NCBI GenBank assembly: GCA_033398695.1
Contig: CM065805.1
Span: 166,509,787-166,573,786, forward strand
Reading direction: 5' to 3'
DNA from: Orobanche coerulescens
Lineage: Eukaryota > Streptophyta > Magnoliopsida > Lamiales > Orobanchaceae
Length of the DNA: 64,000 nucleotides
The notes beneath the pieces are model-generated. The model saw only the letters and a program-made list of their open reading frames with translations, was not told the origin of the DNA and searched no databases. This document shows positions 22,677-33,885 of the stretch, piece after piece (positions within the stretch are counted from its first letter, which is position 1; every line of letters begins with the position of its first letter). Both the position numbers and the translations under genes were made by a program.

Positions 22677-23322
22677 GAGCAGTGTCTGTCTGTTGCCTAG
22701 GGGGATGGTTTTTGCTCTGGTGGTGGTTGCGATTGCCACCGCCGCCGCCACCGTTCCCAATGTGCCCACCGTTGTGGTTGTTGCGGTTGCCACCGCCGCC
22801 ACGATCGCGTTTGTTCTTCTTCCCCTTATAGTTTGAATTTTCGCGATTCTGAGCATAATTTTCAGGTGATTGCTGTCCATTTAGAGGAAAAGAGCCATTA
22901 GCAACATGATGAGATAGAAGGGCAGTGGTGGAACCTGATTCGGCGGCCAACTCGTCGCCATTGTTCTCTTCTTCAAGGTCAAGCATCGAACGAACAACCA
23001 CAAATAAGGGCAGAGGGTCATAGTGTTGAACGGTGGTCTGAAAATGCTTGCAGTCGTCCGTGAGGCCGCGAAGAAGGCGAAGGACCAGATGTTCATCGAA
23101 GACCTTATGTCCGATATTCGCCAGGTTGTCGGAGAGAACTTTGAGACGAGTACAATAAGCCTTGACATTAGGAAAGTCAATATGCTTGGTGTTCGTAAAC
23201 TTTGCATCTAGAGCAGGAGCCCTAGCCGACTTGTTGTCTTGGAAAAGAGTGATTATCCGGTTCCAAGCATCGGCGGCGGTATCGTCCCGATCAATGATCG
23301 TATTAAGGATATCATTCGATAT
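22677..23322 (-). pseudogene. Copia-C gag (UBN2 type), downstream part
   Basis: The minus frame reads DTAADAWNRIITLFQDNKSA and continues through KAYCTRLKVLSDNLANIGHK and LVLRLLRGLTDDCKHFQTTV. This is the gag-polypeptide/UBN2 domain of plant copia elements. A Gly/Asn/His-rich tail then runs up to the Copia-A LTR at 22676. The upstream end is cut at 23322 by the TR-GAG element; GATAT at 23318-23322 is its target duplication, and gag continues upstream at 31779. The apparent start codons in element sequence to the right and the last codons left of 22677 are artefacts of the junctions. No pol is in the window. Confidence 0.85.
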
Positions 23323-24074
23323 TGTAACACCCCCAATCCGCTTAGGGATATTACACGTCGTAGACCCTCTCCTCGAGGATCTACCAGGCTGATAACTAAA
23401 ATCAAACATCGCCTTTAAGGCTAAAATGACTCAGTAGACCGATTTGGTCTTTCAAAAAATACATACAACTCAAATACAACTCATGCCCACGCAGGGGTCA
23501 AAATACAACCACACTCGTACAACGGGAAAAATATACTGCAGCGGAAAAAAAAATACAACTAGACCAATACGACAGCAACGGATCCTCGTGTGATTAGTAT
23601 CGTTCATCTTTCATCATCCTTCGTGCCGACCCTGTGCTATGCTCCAAAACCTGAATGCAAAAATAGACATCCACCCCCCGAATACTCGGGGGTTAGCAAA
23701 ACTCCACTGTTTTGCTAGTGCAAGTACAAGTGCAAAAATACGAGCCATACAATTCACATTCCACGAATAACAATAACCAGGAATCCTCAAAGATCCAAAC
23801 ATAATGAAAAGTACTTCCCGAGGCAAGAGTTTGGGTAAAACATTCCGAAACCGAAAGACCACAATTAAGGGGAAACAATTTGTAAAACAGTTTAAAATGC
23901 CATCGAGACTTTTAATAGAAAACAATTTAGGATTATCAAATCCTAATCTTTCCAAAATCAACAGGGTCATAGCCCAAAGGTTTTTTTTTCGCAAATAAAA
24001 AACCGACCACAATTCACAGGCCAAAGCCCAATATCACATGCCCTCGACGGACGTAAAAATCAATAAAACATAAT

Positions 24075-24497
24075 CACGCACGCGCATCGCCTAGGACCGG
24101 GACGAAGCCACAAATCCCACTCGAGGCCTTGAAGGACCCTCCCGAGCTGGCTAGCGAAACAAATCACACACATGCATCGCCTTGGGAACAGGGTAATACC
24201 ATTGATCCCGCCCGAGGCCTCGAAGGACCCTCCCGAGCTGGCTAGCTAAACAAATCACAACATCTCACGGTTGGATCAATCACTTTTTGCATCCTGGCCA
24301 CATGATCGCATGCCATGTGCCACCGTAGATTAACTTTGGCGCTCACGGTTGGATCAATCACTTGTTGCATCCTGGCCACATGATCACATGCCATGTGCCA
24401 CCGTAGTTTTTCTTAGGCTCTCACGGTTGGATCAATCGCTTGTTGCATCCTGGCCACATGATCACATGCCATGTGCCACCGTAGGCCCCGCCCACAT
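24075..24497 (-). repeat. Tandem repeats in the TR-GAG LTR (2 x ~92 bp and 3 x 78 bp)
   Basis: A ~92-bp unit containing GACCCTCCCGAGCTGGCTAG occurs twice (about 24075-24258). A 78-bp unit starting CTCACGGTTGGATCAATC then occurs three times, at 24264, 24342 and 24420. The same arrays recur in the other LTR, with 78-bp units at 29911, 29989 and 30067. They create the repetitive frames at 24349-24663 and 29996-30310, which are not taken as genes. Confidence 0.88.
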
Positions 24498-25416
24498 TCA
24501 CACAATCACACACATAGCACAATGCAACAAAGATATCCAAATAATTCATCCAGAGGCATCAACACTTAGCAAAACACCACGTCAAACCACAACGCACCGA
24601 AATGAAATAATATACGTCCACACGCAATACCAAGTGCAATATCAACACCAAACATATCCATAGAGTTCACATAGTCATTCTCAAACCACACCATTCACAA
24701 AACACACGCGTTTTGAAAGCAAGCCTTTAACAAGGCTAAACCGAATCTTTGAAAGTGAAATTCAAACGATTAAATAAACACAAGGAGACGATCACTAATT
24801 ATCATATCCATAAAACAAGAATAGTATGTACAAGGTACTTGCCTCGAAATCGGCACGCAAGTATTCCGGCGAACACGGCTCAACCGGAAAGCTTCGAAAC
24901 GCCCGATGCTATCAAAAAGGAAGACGACAACGAACGGAAGGGTTCAACTCGGTTTCTTCGCAAGAAACTCGACCCTAATAACATATAATTAATAAATTAA
25001 CGATCATACGATGAAGAATAATCGTAGAACGACCGAAAATCCCTCTATGACATTTTACCGGACACCTTCAAGGCGTCGGTCAAGAACTCGACCCAAACAA
25101 CGAATCGATACGATCCAACCATGGAATAACAAGGGAAATGATATAATACATCTAAATAATCATCAATCCATCACAATCCCAAGTTAAATCGGATTAAACG
25201 GACGAAATCGAACAAAATACCCAAAATCCCCAAAATTAGATTTCAAGAAATCTAACCTTGATTCGGTAGATCAGAGGAGGTTATAGGATGGATTATTGAT
25301 GATATAAACTCCAAGACTTCATGGATTGATTGCACAACAACATCTAATCACTAATCTCTAAGCCACACATGAAGAAATTGAGAGGAATGAGAAAATGGGT
25401 GAAACCCGATTGCAGG

Positions 25417-25580
25417 CCTTAAATAGCCGATCACGGCCGAGTTATGTACGAATCGGCCAAGGCTTACGACGTAACCGAAGTCATCGCCTAAATCTGCCGG
25501 CCTGCTACGCACGTAATCGGCCAGGCCTTACGTACGTAATCGCCTTACGCACGTAATGGCCGAGCACTACCGGCCGTAAC
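25417..25580 (-). promoter_or_regulatory. U3 palindromes and TATA box of the TR-GAG 3' LTR
   Basis: TTACGYRCGTAA-type palindromes occur at roughly 25442, 25463, 25504, 25527 and 25545, followed on the minus strand by CTATTTAAGG at 25417-25426. The other LTR has the same plan (array 31092-31215; TATA-like 31070-31079), with TTACGTGCGTAA as the main variant. Confidence 0.6.
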
Positions 25581-26122
25581 TCGGCGGTCTGCGGCTGGCC
25601 TGCATCCCGGCCATGACTCGGCCGGGGCCAACTCCGACGGCCCGAACGACCCCGAAACCCGAACCTGAATACGAATCGAAGATACGGTTACGAAGTACTC
25701 GCAAAGACGAATCCGAGCACTAATAGAACACATGATTCCGACTACCCGAAGGCTCGAAATTCGACAACGGAAAGTAATTACCCTAAACTTTGGGAAATTA
25801 CGAAAATGGCCCAAAACGCCCAAAAATCACGATACGTGATCGAATAACCAAACCGAAGTTCACAACACGTCTAACAAAGTTAAACGGACTTACGGGAAAC
25901 TCGAAACAGCAGTTTCGGACGAGATTCGCAAGAATCGAACTCAAGTGCGGAAAAGTCACCAAAAAGCACGGAACTCAACAAAACGATACCGAAACGAGCT
26001 CGGATGACAAAAAGTGCAGAATTAATCATTCTCGGAATGATGAAATGGTCATGAGCGAGTCGTCAAAACGGACTTTCTCCGAAAAAAAGAAATTACCGGA
26101 AATCGAAATTACGGGTATTACA

Positions 26123-26140
26123 GACTACCCTCCTTAAAAG
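26123..26140 (-). other. Polypurine tract of the TR-GAG element
   Basis: The minus strand reads TTTTAAGGAGGGTAGTC directly before the LTR start TGTAATACCC. This is the expected position and composition for plus-strand priming. The stretch from here to 26513 shows no coding signal. Confidence 0.8.
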
Positions 26141-26513
26141 GAGTTTCGTCCCGAAACTTAAAATAAGTAAGGAGAAGCAATATCCCGCCAGGAAAACTCA
26201 ACGAGGTACACAAGAAATGTGTAACTTACGCCCATTGGCGAAATGTTACAAGCAACGCAAAGGAATATACGGCGTGAAAACACGCTCCACGACGACTAAC
26301 ACAACGCCACCGGTAGAGACATAATAAAATTAACAAGTGACAAGCGTCATCAAACAGATAGTACAATCAATTCAATTATCCGAACAATCACGAAACACAA
26401 AGCACCTATTACAAGGAAACACGCACAGTCGAGAAAACAGAAATTAAACACAAAACGATTCACAAGGAACAATCGCAAACAATTCGGACTACGCCGAAAT
26501 CCTTAAGACTACA

Positions 26514-27545
26514 CTAGGCATCTCCATGTCCTCTCGGAGCAGAGACGCCACCTCGATCCCCAAATCTCTCGGCTACCGTCTCACAATGCACGGCTCGGTG
26601 ACCCACCTGGCCACACTCGAAACAGCTCACTAACGATGAACGACAGTTCTTCGCGGTATGGCCCGCTCGACTACAGTTATAACACGTCTTCGAGCTGCTC
26701 GTGTTACTCACTGTAGGGGTACTACTCCTCTGACCACGCGAGCGAGGAACCCTCTTGGGATGACGATACGAAGCCCCAGCCTCAGGGGGGCCATTCCCCT
26801 GATTTCCTGAAAAGTCCCCAACGGTTTTCTGTTTCTTAGAGTTAGACATATTCTCAGTCGATGATCTGGATAGCTCATAGGCTAACGCCCGATTCTGATA
26901 ATCTCTCAAGGAAGTACAAGTGAGACCTGCCATGTATTGACGAATCTCCGGCTTCATCCGTCTATTAAAATGACAGATCTTATCCTCCTCCGTCCTTACT
27001 TGATCCTGCACATAGTTGAGCTGTTTGCTAAAATCAATAATAACTTGAGACAGCGGTACATCTTGCGGTTTTGCCGAAAAGAATTCATTAATCCTCTGAT
27101 TTCTGATCGGCTCCGGACAAAACTCATCTCTCATGAATCTCTGGAACTCTGCCCACGTGACAACACGATCTCGAGGCTTAACAGCCTCCCACCAGCTAGC
27201 GGCATCTTTGTCGAGAAGATACTGAGCGACCGGTACCTTACGTTCTTCTAGACAATTAACTACCTCGAATATCTTTTCCAACTGGAAGATCCAACCATCC
27301 CAGCCTAATGCATCTGCAACACAAGCGAAACGAGGGGGATTCATACGGACCACTTCTCGAAGCCACTGATTTGCACCAGTGTTCTGGGTCACATCTGTAA
27401 CACGCTGAACTGCCTGAGTCAACTGAGTCATCTGAGTGGCTACCTGCTGCAAAATAGTAACAACACCAATACTAATACCATCACCGGCAGCATGATCCCG
27501 ATCATGCATCTGATTGCCATGACCACGACCTTGGCCCCTCGGCAT
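26514..27545 (-). CDS. Gag protein of the TR-GAG element
   Basis: This is an uninterrupted 343-codon frame. I chose the ATG at 27545 (MPRGQGRGHG) because plant gypsy Gags often start with a short basic MPR-type segment; an upstream in-frame ATG at 27611 would add 22 unrelated residues. A Gln/Thr-rich region (residues ~30-60) precedes the retrotransposon gag core (about 75-230), with WDGWIFQLEKIFEV, ASWWEAVKPRDRVVTWAEFQ and CPEPIRNQRINEF. Near the C-terminus are two CX2CX4HX4C zinc knuckles, CYNCSRAGHTAKNC and CFECGQVGHRAVHC, which would bind element RNA. The protein would assemble particles in the cytoplasm. The lack of any stop or frameshift stands out among the dead elements around it. Confidence 0.88.
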   Translation of the reverse strand: MPRGQGRGHGNQMHDRDHAAGDGISIGVVTILQQVATQMTQLTQAVQRVTDVTQNTGANQWLREVVRMNPPRFACVADALGWDGWIFQLEKIFEVVNCLEERKVPVAQYLLDKDAASWWEAVKPRDRVVTWAEFQRFMRDEFCPEPIRNQRINEFFSAKPQDVPLSQVIIDFSKQLNYVQDQVRTEEDKICHFNRRMKPEIRQYMAGLTCTSLRDYQNRALAYELSRSSTENMSNSKKQKTVGDFSGNQGNGPPEAGASYRHPKRVPRSRGQRSSTPTVSNTSSSKTCYNCSRAGHTAKNCRSSLVSCFECGQVGHRAVHCETVAERFGDRGGVSAPRGHGDA

Positions 27546-28958
27546 ACTGAATAAGTAATCACTCAGCACAACAGAAAAATCATAACACATACCACATACA
27601 ACGATTTCCATCGTAAAGCAACACGCATACTAAAATCATAGCAACGACGGTATCGTTCAGCGACCTCAACGGCCCGAACGATAACCAGCACATAATCACA
27701 AAACATCATGGAACAATCACACATATATACGAATGTACCAACCCAAGCTTCAACAGCTCACACCCGTGCGACAACACGCAAATCACCACGGGGCGACAAA
27801 CAGTAAATACCAGTTCACACCTCTCAAAGAGGGCTAGTACAACAAATGCGTGGCAACGCCTCGACGTTCATGCCACCAATTCGATCATACTCGGTAGCAA
27901 ACACCATAACGACAATGCAAACATCATACATATATTCCCAAACGCAAACGGGAATTGATAGGTTTTAAAAAAATGAAAACCACCTCTTGAAAATAATTTA
28001 GAAAAAACCGGTTGATCTTGAGTATCATCTTTCAAAAAAAGTAAAAACGTGAAACATCGTTATCAAGACTTTGGAAAACCATTTCGCATTTGTTAAAAAT
28101 GAGGACACTTTCTGATAGTGAAAAACTTTCAGAATATTCGACCCTCGGGTCTAAGTAAAAGTGTTTATAAAACATTGAAAATATCTCAAAACATTTTGGT
28201 CCTCGAGGTAGAAGAATTTTGAAACATATTGTGGCACCTTGGATGTACCACGAGAAAATAATTCATTTTAAAAGTACGTCTCGAAATTTATTTTCTAAGA
28301 TACTCAAGGTTTTCAAAGATAATTCAATGGGCTAGAATGCCCAAAAATTTCAGGTAATTACACGGAACAATATAGTGCCGTGGATCCCGCGCCGGAACCC
28401 ACCAGGCTAAAAACCATTTATAAACTACCAAAAAGGCCGATGACGGTAATATTTCAAAAACTCACAAAATCCATTTACAAAATACTAAATTCCGTCATAA
28501 GAATTTCGCCAAAATGATCAAGGCCATAATGCCAAAAACTCGGTTAAGGGAATTGGTTTTTGAAATAAAATACAGTCGGTAAAATTCCGAAAGCCATTAC
28601 AAAAGAACTCACGCAGCGGGTAAAAGAAATAAAGTCAAACATGCACAATCCAGCAACACTACTCCTCATATGAATGAAATATGAGGGTCAAATAACCGCA
28701 TATCAATAACTCAAAATCCATAAGAGGATTCCGTCACTTAACAAATAATCATAAAAATAGCTCGTGTCACACGAGGCACAACACAAAGAAGGGAGACTTA
28801 CATCCACAGGTCGCACGAAGATGATGATTGCCCACGATACTAATCACGACCAACAAGCTCAGACGACGCATCGCGACACGACTCAGTCAGACAAAATCCG
28901 ACGAGACAAAAACTCAATAGACACACTGACCCGACAGCCTAGGTTTCCACAACCTAAG
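27546..28958 (-). other. Untranslated leader of the TR-GAG element
   Basis: This 1.4-kb stretch between gag and the PBS has no frame with recognisable domains on either strand. It is moderately AT-rich with several A-runs. I see no repeats or RNA genes in it. Confidence 0.6.
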
Positions 28959-28972
28959 CTCTGATACCATTC
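28959..28972 (-). other. Primer-binding site of the TR-GAG element (initiator Met tRNA)
   Basis: The minus strand after the LTR reads GAATGGTATCAGAGCTTAGG, containing the canonical TGGTATCAGAGC PBS. It marks 28973-31778 as the 5' LTR. Confidence 0.88.
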
Positions 28973-31778
28973 TGTAACACCCCCAATCCGCTTAGGGATA
29001 TTACACGCCGTAGACCCTCTCCTCGAGGATCTACCAGGCTGATAACTAAAATCAAACATCGCCTTTAAGGCTAAAATGACTCAGTAGACCGATTTGGTCT
29101 TTCAAAAAATACATACAACTCAAATACAACTCATGCCCACGCAGGGGTCAAAATACAACCACACTCGTACAACGGGAAAAATATACTGCAGCGGAAAAAA
29201 AAATACAACTAGACCAATACGACAGCAACGGATCCTCGTGTGATTAGTATCGTTCATCTTTCATCATCCTTCGTGCCGACCCTGTGCTATGCTCCAAAAC
29301 CTGAATGCAAAAATAGACATCCACCCCCCGAATACTCGGGGGTTAGCAAAACTCCACTGTTTTGCTAGTGCAAGTACAAGTGCAAAAATACGAGCCATAC
29401 AATTCACATTCCACGAATAACAATAACCAGGAATCCTCAAAGATCCAAACATAATGAAAAGTACTTCCCGAGGCAAGAGTTTGGGTAAAACATTCCGAAA
29501 CCGAAAGACCACAATTAAGGGGAAACAATTTGTAAAAGCGATTTAAAATGCCATCGAGACTTTTAATAGAAAACAATTTAGGATTATCAAATCCTAATCT
29601 TTCCAAAATCAACAAATTAGCCCAAAGGTTTTTTTTTCGCAAATAAAAAACCGACCACATTCCATGTGCCAAAGCCCAATATCACATGCCCTCGTGGACG
29701 TAAAAATCAATAAAACATAATCACGCACGCGCATCGCCTAGGACCGGGACGAAGCCACAAATCCCACTCGAGGCCTTGAAGGACCCTCCCGAGCTGGCTA
29801 GCGAAACAAATCACACACATGCATCGCCTTGGGAACAGGGTAATACCATTGATCCCGCCCGAGGCCTCGAAGGACCCTCCCGAGCTGGCTAGCTAAACAA
29901 ATCACAACATCTCACGGTTGGATCAATCACTTTTTGCATCCTGGCCACATGATCGCATGCCATGTGCCACCGTAGATTAACTTTGGCGCTCACGGTTGGA
30001 TCAATCACTTGTTGCATCCTCGCCACATGATCACATGCCATGTGCCACCGTAGTTTTTCTTAGGCTCTCACGGTTGGATCAATCGCTTGTTGCATCCTGG
30101 CCACATGATCACATGCCATGTGCCACCGTAGGCCCCGCCCACATTCACACAATCACACACATAGCACAATGCAACAAAGATATCCAAATAATTCATCCAG
30201 AGGCATCAACACTTAGCAAAACACCACGTCAAACCACAACGCACCGAAATGAAATAATATACGTCCACACGCAATACCAAGTGCAATATCAACACCAAAC
30301 ATATCCATAGAGTTCACATAGTCATTCTCAAACCACACCATTCACAAAACACAAGCGTTTTGAAAGCAAGCCTTTAACAAGGCTAAACCGAAACTTTGAA
30401 AGTGAAATTAAAACGATTAAATAAACACAAGGAGACGATCACTAATTATCATATCCATAAAACAAGAATAGTATGGACAAGGTACTTGCCTCGAAATCGG
30501 CACGCAAGTATTCCGACGAACACGGCTCAACCGGAAAGCTTCGAAACGCCCGATGCTATCAAAAAGGAAGACGACAACGAACGGAAGGGTTCAACTCGGT
30601 TTCTTCGCAAGAAACTCGACCCTAATAACATATAATTAATAAATTAACGATCATACAATGAAGAATAATCGTAGAACGACCGAAAATCCCTCTATGACAT
30701 TTTACCGGACACCTTCAAGGCGTCGGTCAAGAACTCGACCCAAACAACGAATCGATATGATCCAACCATGGAATAACAAGGGAAATGATATAATACATCT
30801 AAATAATCATCAATCCATCACAATCCCAAGTTAAATCGGATTAAACGGACGAAATCGAACAAAATACCCAAAATCCCCAAAATTAGATTTCAAGAAATCT
30901 AACCTTGATTCGGTAGATCAGAGGAGGTTATAGGATGGATTATTGATGATATAAACTCCAAGACTTCATGGATTGATTGCACAACAACATCTAATCACTA
31001 ATCTCTAAGCCACAGCCACGGAAGAAATTGAGAGGAATGAGAAAAATGGGTGAAAACCCGACTGCAGGGCCTTAAATAGCCGATCACGGCCGAGTTACGT
31101 GCGTGGCAGGCCAAGGCTTACGTGCGTAACCGAGTCATCGCCCCAAATATGCCGGCCGTTACGTGCGTAACGGCCAGGGCCTTACGTGCGTAATCGCCTT
31201 ACGTGCATGCGGCCGAGCACTACCGGCCGTAACTCGGCCAGTGTCGGCCTGGGCCCAAACTGCCCGGCCATGACTCGGCCGGGGCCAACTCCGACGGCCC
31301 GAACGACCCCGAAACCCGAACCTGAATACAAATCGAAGATACGGTTACGAAGTACTCGCAAAGACGAATCAGAGCACTAATAGAACACATGATTCCGACT
31401 ACCCGAAGGCTCGAAATTCGACAACGGAAAGTAATTACCCCAAACTTTGGGAAATTAAGAAAATGGCCCAAAACGCCCAAAAATCACGATACGTGATCGA
31501 ATAACCAAACCGAAGTTCACAACACGTCTAACAAAGTTAAACGGACTTACGGGACACTCGAAACAGCAGTTTCGGACGAGATTCGCAAGAATCGAACTCA
31601 AGTGCGGAAAAGTCACCAAAAAGCACGGAACTCAACAAAACGATACCGAAACGAGCTCGGATGACAAAAAGTGCAGAATTAATCATTCTCGGAATGACGA
31701 AATGGTCATGTGCGAGTCGTCAAAACGGACTTTCTCCGAAAAAAGAAATTACCGGAAATCGAAATTACGGGTATTACA
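28973..31778 (-). repeat. TR-GAG element, 5' LTR
   Basis: This 2806-bp LTR adjoins the PBS at 28972 and the GATAT duplication at 31779. It carries the same tandem repeats as the 3' LTR, and a U3 array (31092-31215) in which most palindromes read TTACGTGCGTAA. Confidence 0.93.
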
Positions 31779-32068
31779 GATATAGTGCCATAAATCCATA
31801 ATGCCATAAATCCATTGACGAACAATGTCATTGAGTCTCTCCCACAAAGCTTTGGCAGCAAGTTTTTCTGCGTCTGTAGCAGTAGCCAAAGTTGATGATT
31901 TTGTGGGCTCCATGATGATGTGGTCGATCACCAAATAGGCTCTGCAATGAAGCTTGAATAGGGTAGACCAGTTGTTGAACTAATTACCTTCATAATCGAG
32001 ACGATATGAATGCAAGTTTTAATATTGGCGACAGTTGTTGCGGGATGCAATTTTATAGCGTCTGCCAT
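31779..32068 (-). pseudogene. Copia-C gag, N-terminal part
   Basis: The minus frame starts at the ATG at 32068, MADAIKLHPATTVANIKTCI, a start typical of plant copia gag-polypeptide genes. A stop at about 31930 and a frame change follow; the next readable segment is DAEKLAAKALWERLNDIVRQ. The gene is then cut by the TR-GAG element at 31778 and resumes at 23322. A short duplication (two copies of a 16-bp unit containing CATAAATCC) lies at 31788-31815. Confidence 0.8.
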
Positions 32069-32150
32069 TGGAGATGAAGAAGAAGAAGATGAAAGAGGAA
32101 GGAGAAGGAGATGCACGAGTTGGCGGCTGCTAGGGTGAAAGAAAATCTAG

Positions 32151-32163
32151 ACTCGCGATACCA
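32151..32163 (-). other. Primer-binding site of Copia-C
   Basis: The minus strand reads TGGTATCGCGAGT immediately after the LTR end TTCTTACA. This is a Met-tRNA-type PBS with changes in its 3' half. Confidence 0.75.
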
Positions 32164-32339
32164 TGTAAGAATATTTGCCGCAATCTTTCTCATTCCTCAT
32201 TTGGTTAATATATAGTATTTACAATCATAATTGTAGGCTACAATTTAGCCTATAATTTACGGATTATTATGACTAAATAATCTAACTTATGCTAACCTCA
32301 TTTACAATAACTTTGACTAAAATATTTACTATATTTACA
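32164..32339 (-). repeat. Copia-C 5' LTR (short)
   Basis: The boundaries are set by the PBS on one side and TGTAA...TTACA inverted ends, giving 176 bp. In element orientation it starts TGTAAATATAG and ends ATTCTTACA. The 3' LTR is not in the window, so the outer limit rests on the end motif alone. Confidence 0.6.
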
Positions 32340-33368
32340 TAGTCTATTAGTTTCGAAGCTCCAATTCGATACTGAGTCGGTATATCTTAAAAGCTTCATT
32401 GCTATAGATTGTTGGCTATAGCACGGGACGATAAGAATCTCAACTAAAGAATTCCCTCATCTCAATTTTCTTCCGGTGATTTATTATTATTACTGTTATT
32501 TTAATTTAATAACTTGCTCTTTAATTCCAATTTTCTCCGCATATTCAATACTTTTAATTATATCCCATCAAATGATATATCAAACTAATTGTAATTTTAT
32601 AATATAGATGATCCCAAGAATAAAGCAATATCTACTTTATTATTAAAAGAGAGTCGTACAAAACACACGTTTTTATGTGGATTTTTTGAATTAATGATTT
32701 TTTTCTTGTAAAAATACACTAACTCCTACCCATTTGAACGAGAGTTAATGGGAATCAAAAACTTTTTTATTTTTTTTTTATTTTTCTCTCAATGTTTAGA
32801 AGTTAATAGTTTTATCGTCTCAACTTTATTTTTATTATTAATATTTTAAATTAATCTTCTTTTTTACGATATTTGATTTAACATTCATTATGCATATATA
32901 TAATTAAAATATTCCTATTTGAATATAAGCTGTTTTTGAATAATTATTATATTCTTGATTTTAAATTATTTGTATATAAAATACAAAAATCAGATAATTT
33001 CCAAATAATTTGATTGAAGTAAATCTATCTTTTTACAAGATCAATATTTTACTTCAATTTTCACCTTCTTATAATAATTTTAGATTACTGAGTTATTTTA
33101 TTTTAAAAATATTTGGGAAAAGAATTATAGACATGTTAGATTTAAAATTCCCAATAGAAAGATATATTATTAGTTAAAATAATTTTTTGATTGATTCTTC
33201 TTTTTATGAAAAGAAAAATTATATAAACAAATATAATAAGTTGATTATATTTTTATTTAAGTACATCACAATAATATACTTTATCACCCTATGCCTAATG
33301 AATTAATATCATTGTGGATCTCATGGTATATTATTAAGTATAAAATGTGTGATTTTAATCTAAATATT
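32340..33368. other. AT-rich intergenic DNA, no gene seen
   Basis: This is about 1 kb of AT-rich sequence with long A/T runs and no frame, repeat or RNA gene I can support. Confidence 0.6.
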
Positions 33369-33370
33369 TA

Positions 33371-33570
33371 CTCTCTCCGTCTCACCGATCTTGGTTCATA
33401 TTCCTTTTTGGGCCGTCCCAAGATACTTGGCCATTTCCTTTTTAAGACACCTTTATCTCTCACAACTTTAAATAATATATATTCATACCATCATTTTATA
33501 CACTACTTTTTAGTTTTTCTTAAATCCCGTACTGAAAAGCAAATGCTCAAGATGGGTGGGACGGAGGAAA
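33371..33570. mobile_element. Stowaway-type MITE
   Basis: The ends are inverted (CTCTCTCCGTCTCACC and GGTGGGACGGAGGA) and flanked by TA on both sides (33369-33370, 33571-33572). The interior contains CCTTTTTGGGCCGTCCCAAG and TTGGCCATTTCC, recurrent in plant Stowaway MITEs. Non-autonomous, 200 bp. Confidence 0.82.
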
Positions 33571-33670
33571 TAATATTTTACGAGTAAATGCGGACAACTA
33601 TAATAACGTGCAGTCGGACGTGGCAATATTGGGTACAACGAAAATATACCTTCAAAAAAGAAAGAATAAT

Positions 33671-33835
33671 GCTACACACACACCCAATTGCACACCCCTG
33701 CTTTGTAGGAGTTGTACCCTGCGTAGTAGGGGTTGTACCCTACTTTATGAGTAGTAGGTGTTGTGTAGGGGTACACCCCCTACTACGCAGGGTACAACCC
33801 CTATAGAGCAGTGTGTGCAATTGTGTGTGTGTAGC
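33671..33835. mobile_element. Hairpin-forming MITE, superfamily unclear
   Basis: Inverted ends of about 24 bp (GCTACACACACACCCAATTG at the left, its near complement ending 33835) enclose further inverted copies of GGGGTTGTACCCTGCGTAG. Almost the whole 165 bp can fold on itself. I could not settle the target duplication, so the superfamily is not assigned. Confidence 0.65.
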
Positions 33836-33885
33836 AGCTTTGATTTTTGAATAAATATCTATTTTTACTTGCGAAATCTCAACTA

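Larger units (their letters stand above)
23323..26122 (-). repeat. TR-GAG element, 3' LTR
   Basis: In element orientation it starts TGTAATACCCGTAATTTC and ends GGGGGTGTTACA. It differs from the 5' LTR mainly by scattered substitutions and by clustered changes around 25420-25620 (U3 palindromes) and at CAG/CTG sites such as 23888. Confidence 0.93.
23323..31778 (-). mobile_element. Gag-only gypsy retrotransposon (TR-GAG type), nearly intact
   Basis: LTRs at 23323-26122 and 28973-31778 are almost identical over most of their 2.8 kb. The 5-bp duplication GATAT is exact (23318-23322 and 31779-31783). Next to the right LTR is a Met-tRNA PBS, and next to the left LTR a polypurine tract, both minus strand. 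The 2850-bp interior holds a single open gag frame and no protease, RT, RNase H or integrase. This matches the described class of terminal-repeat retrotransposons with a GAG domain, which rely on enzymes from autonomous partners. It sits in Copia-C gag. Confidence 0.93.

Noticed and set aside
22603..23409. Single 268-codon minus ORF as one protein
   Set aside because: Its first ~29 codons lie in the TR-GAG LTR and its last ~25 in the Copia-A LTR; only 22677-23322 is Copia-C gag.
24264..24497. Three evenly spaced 78-bp repeats, CRISPR-like at first glance
   Set aside because: The copies are contiguous tandem repeats without unique spacers, inside a plant LTR and duplicated in the partner LTR.
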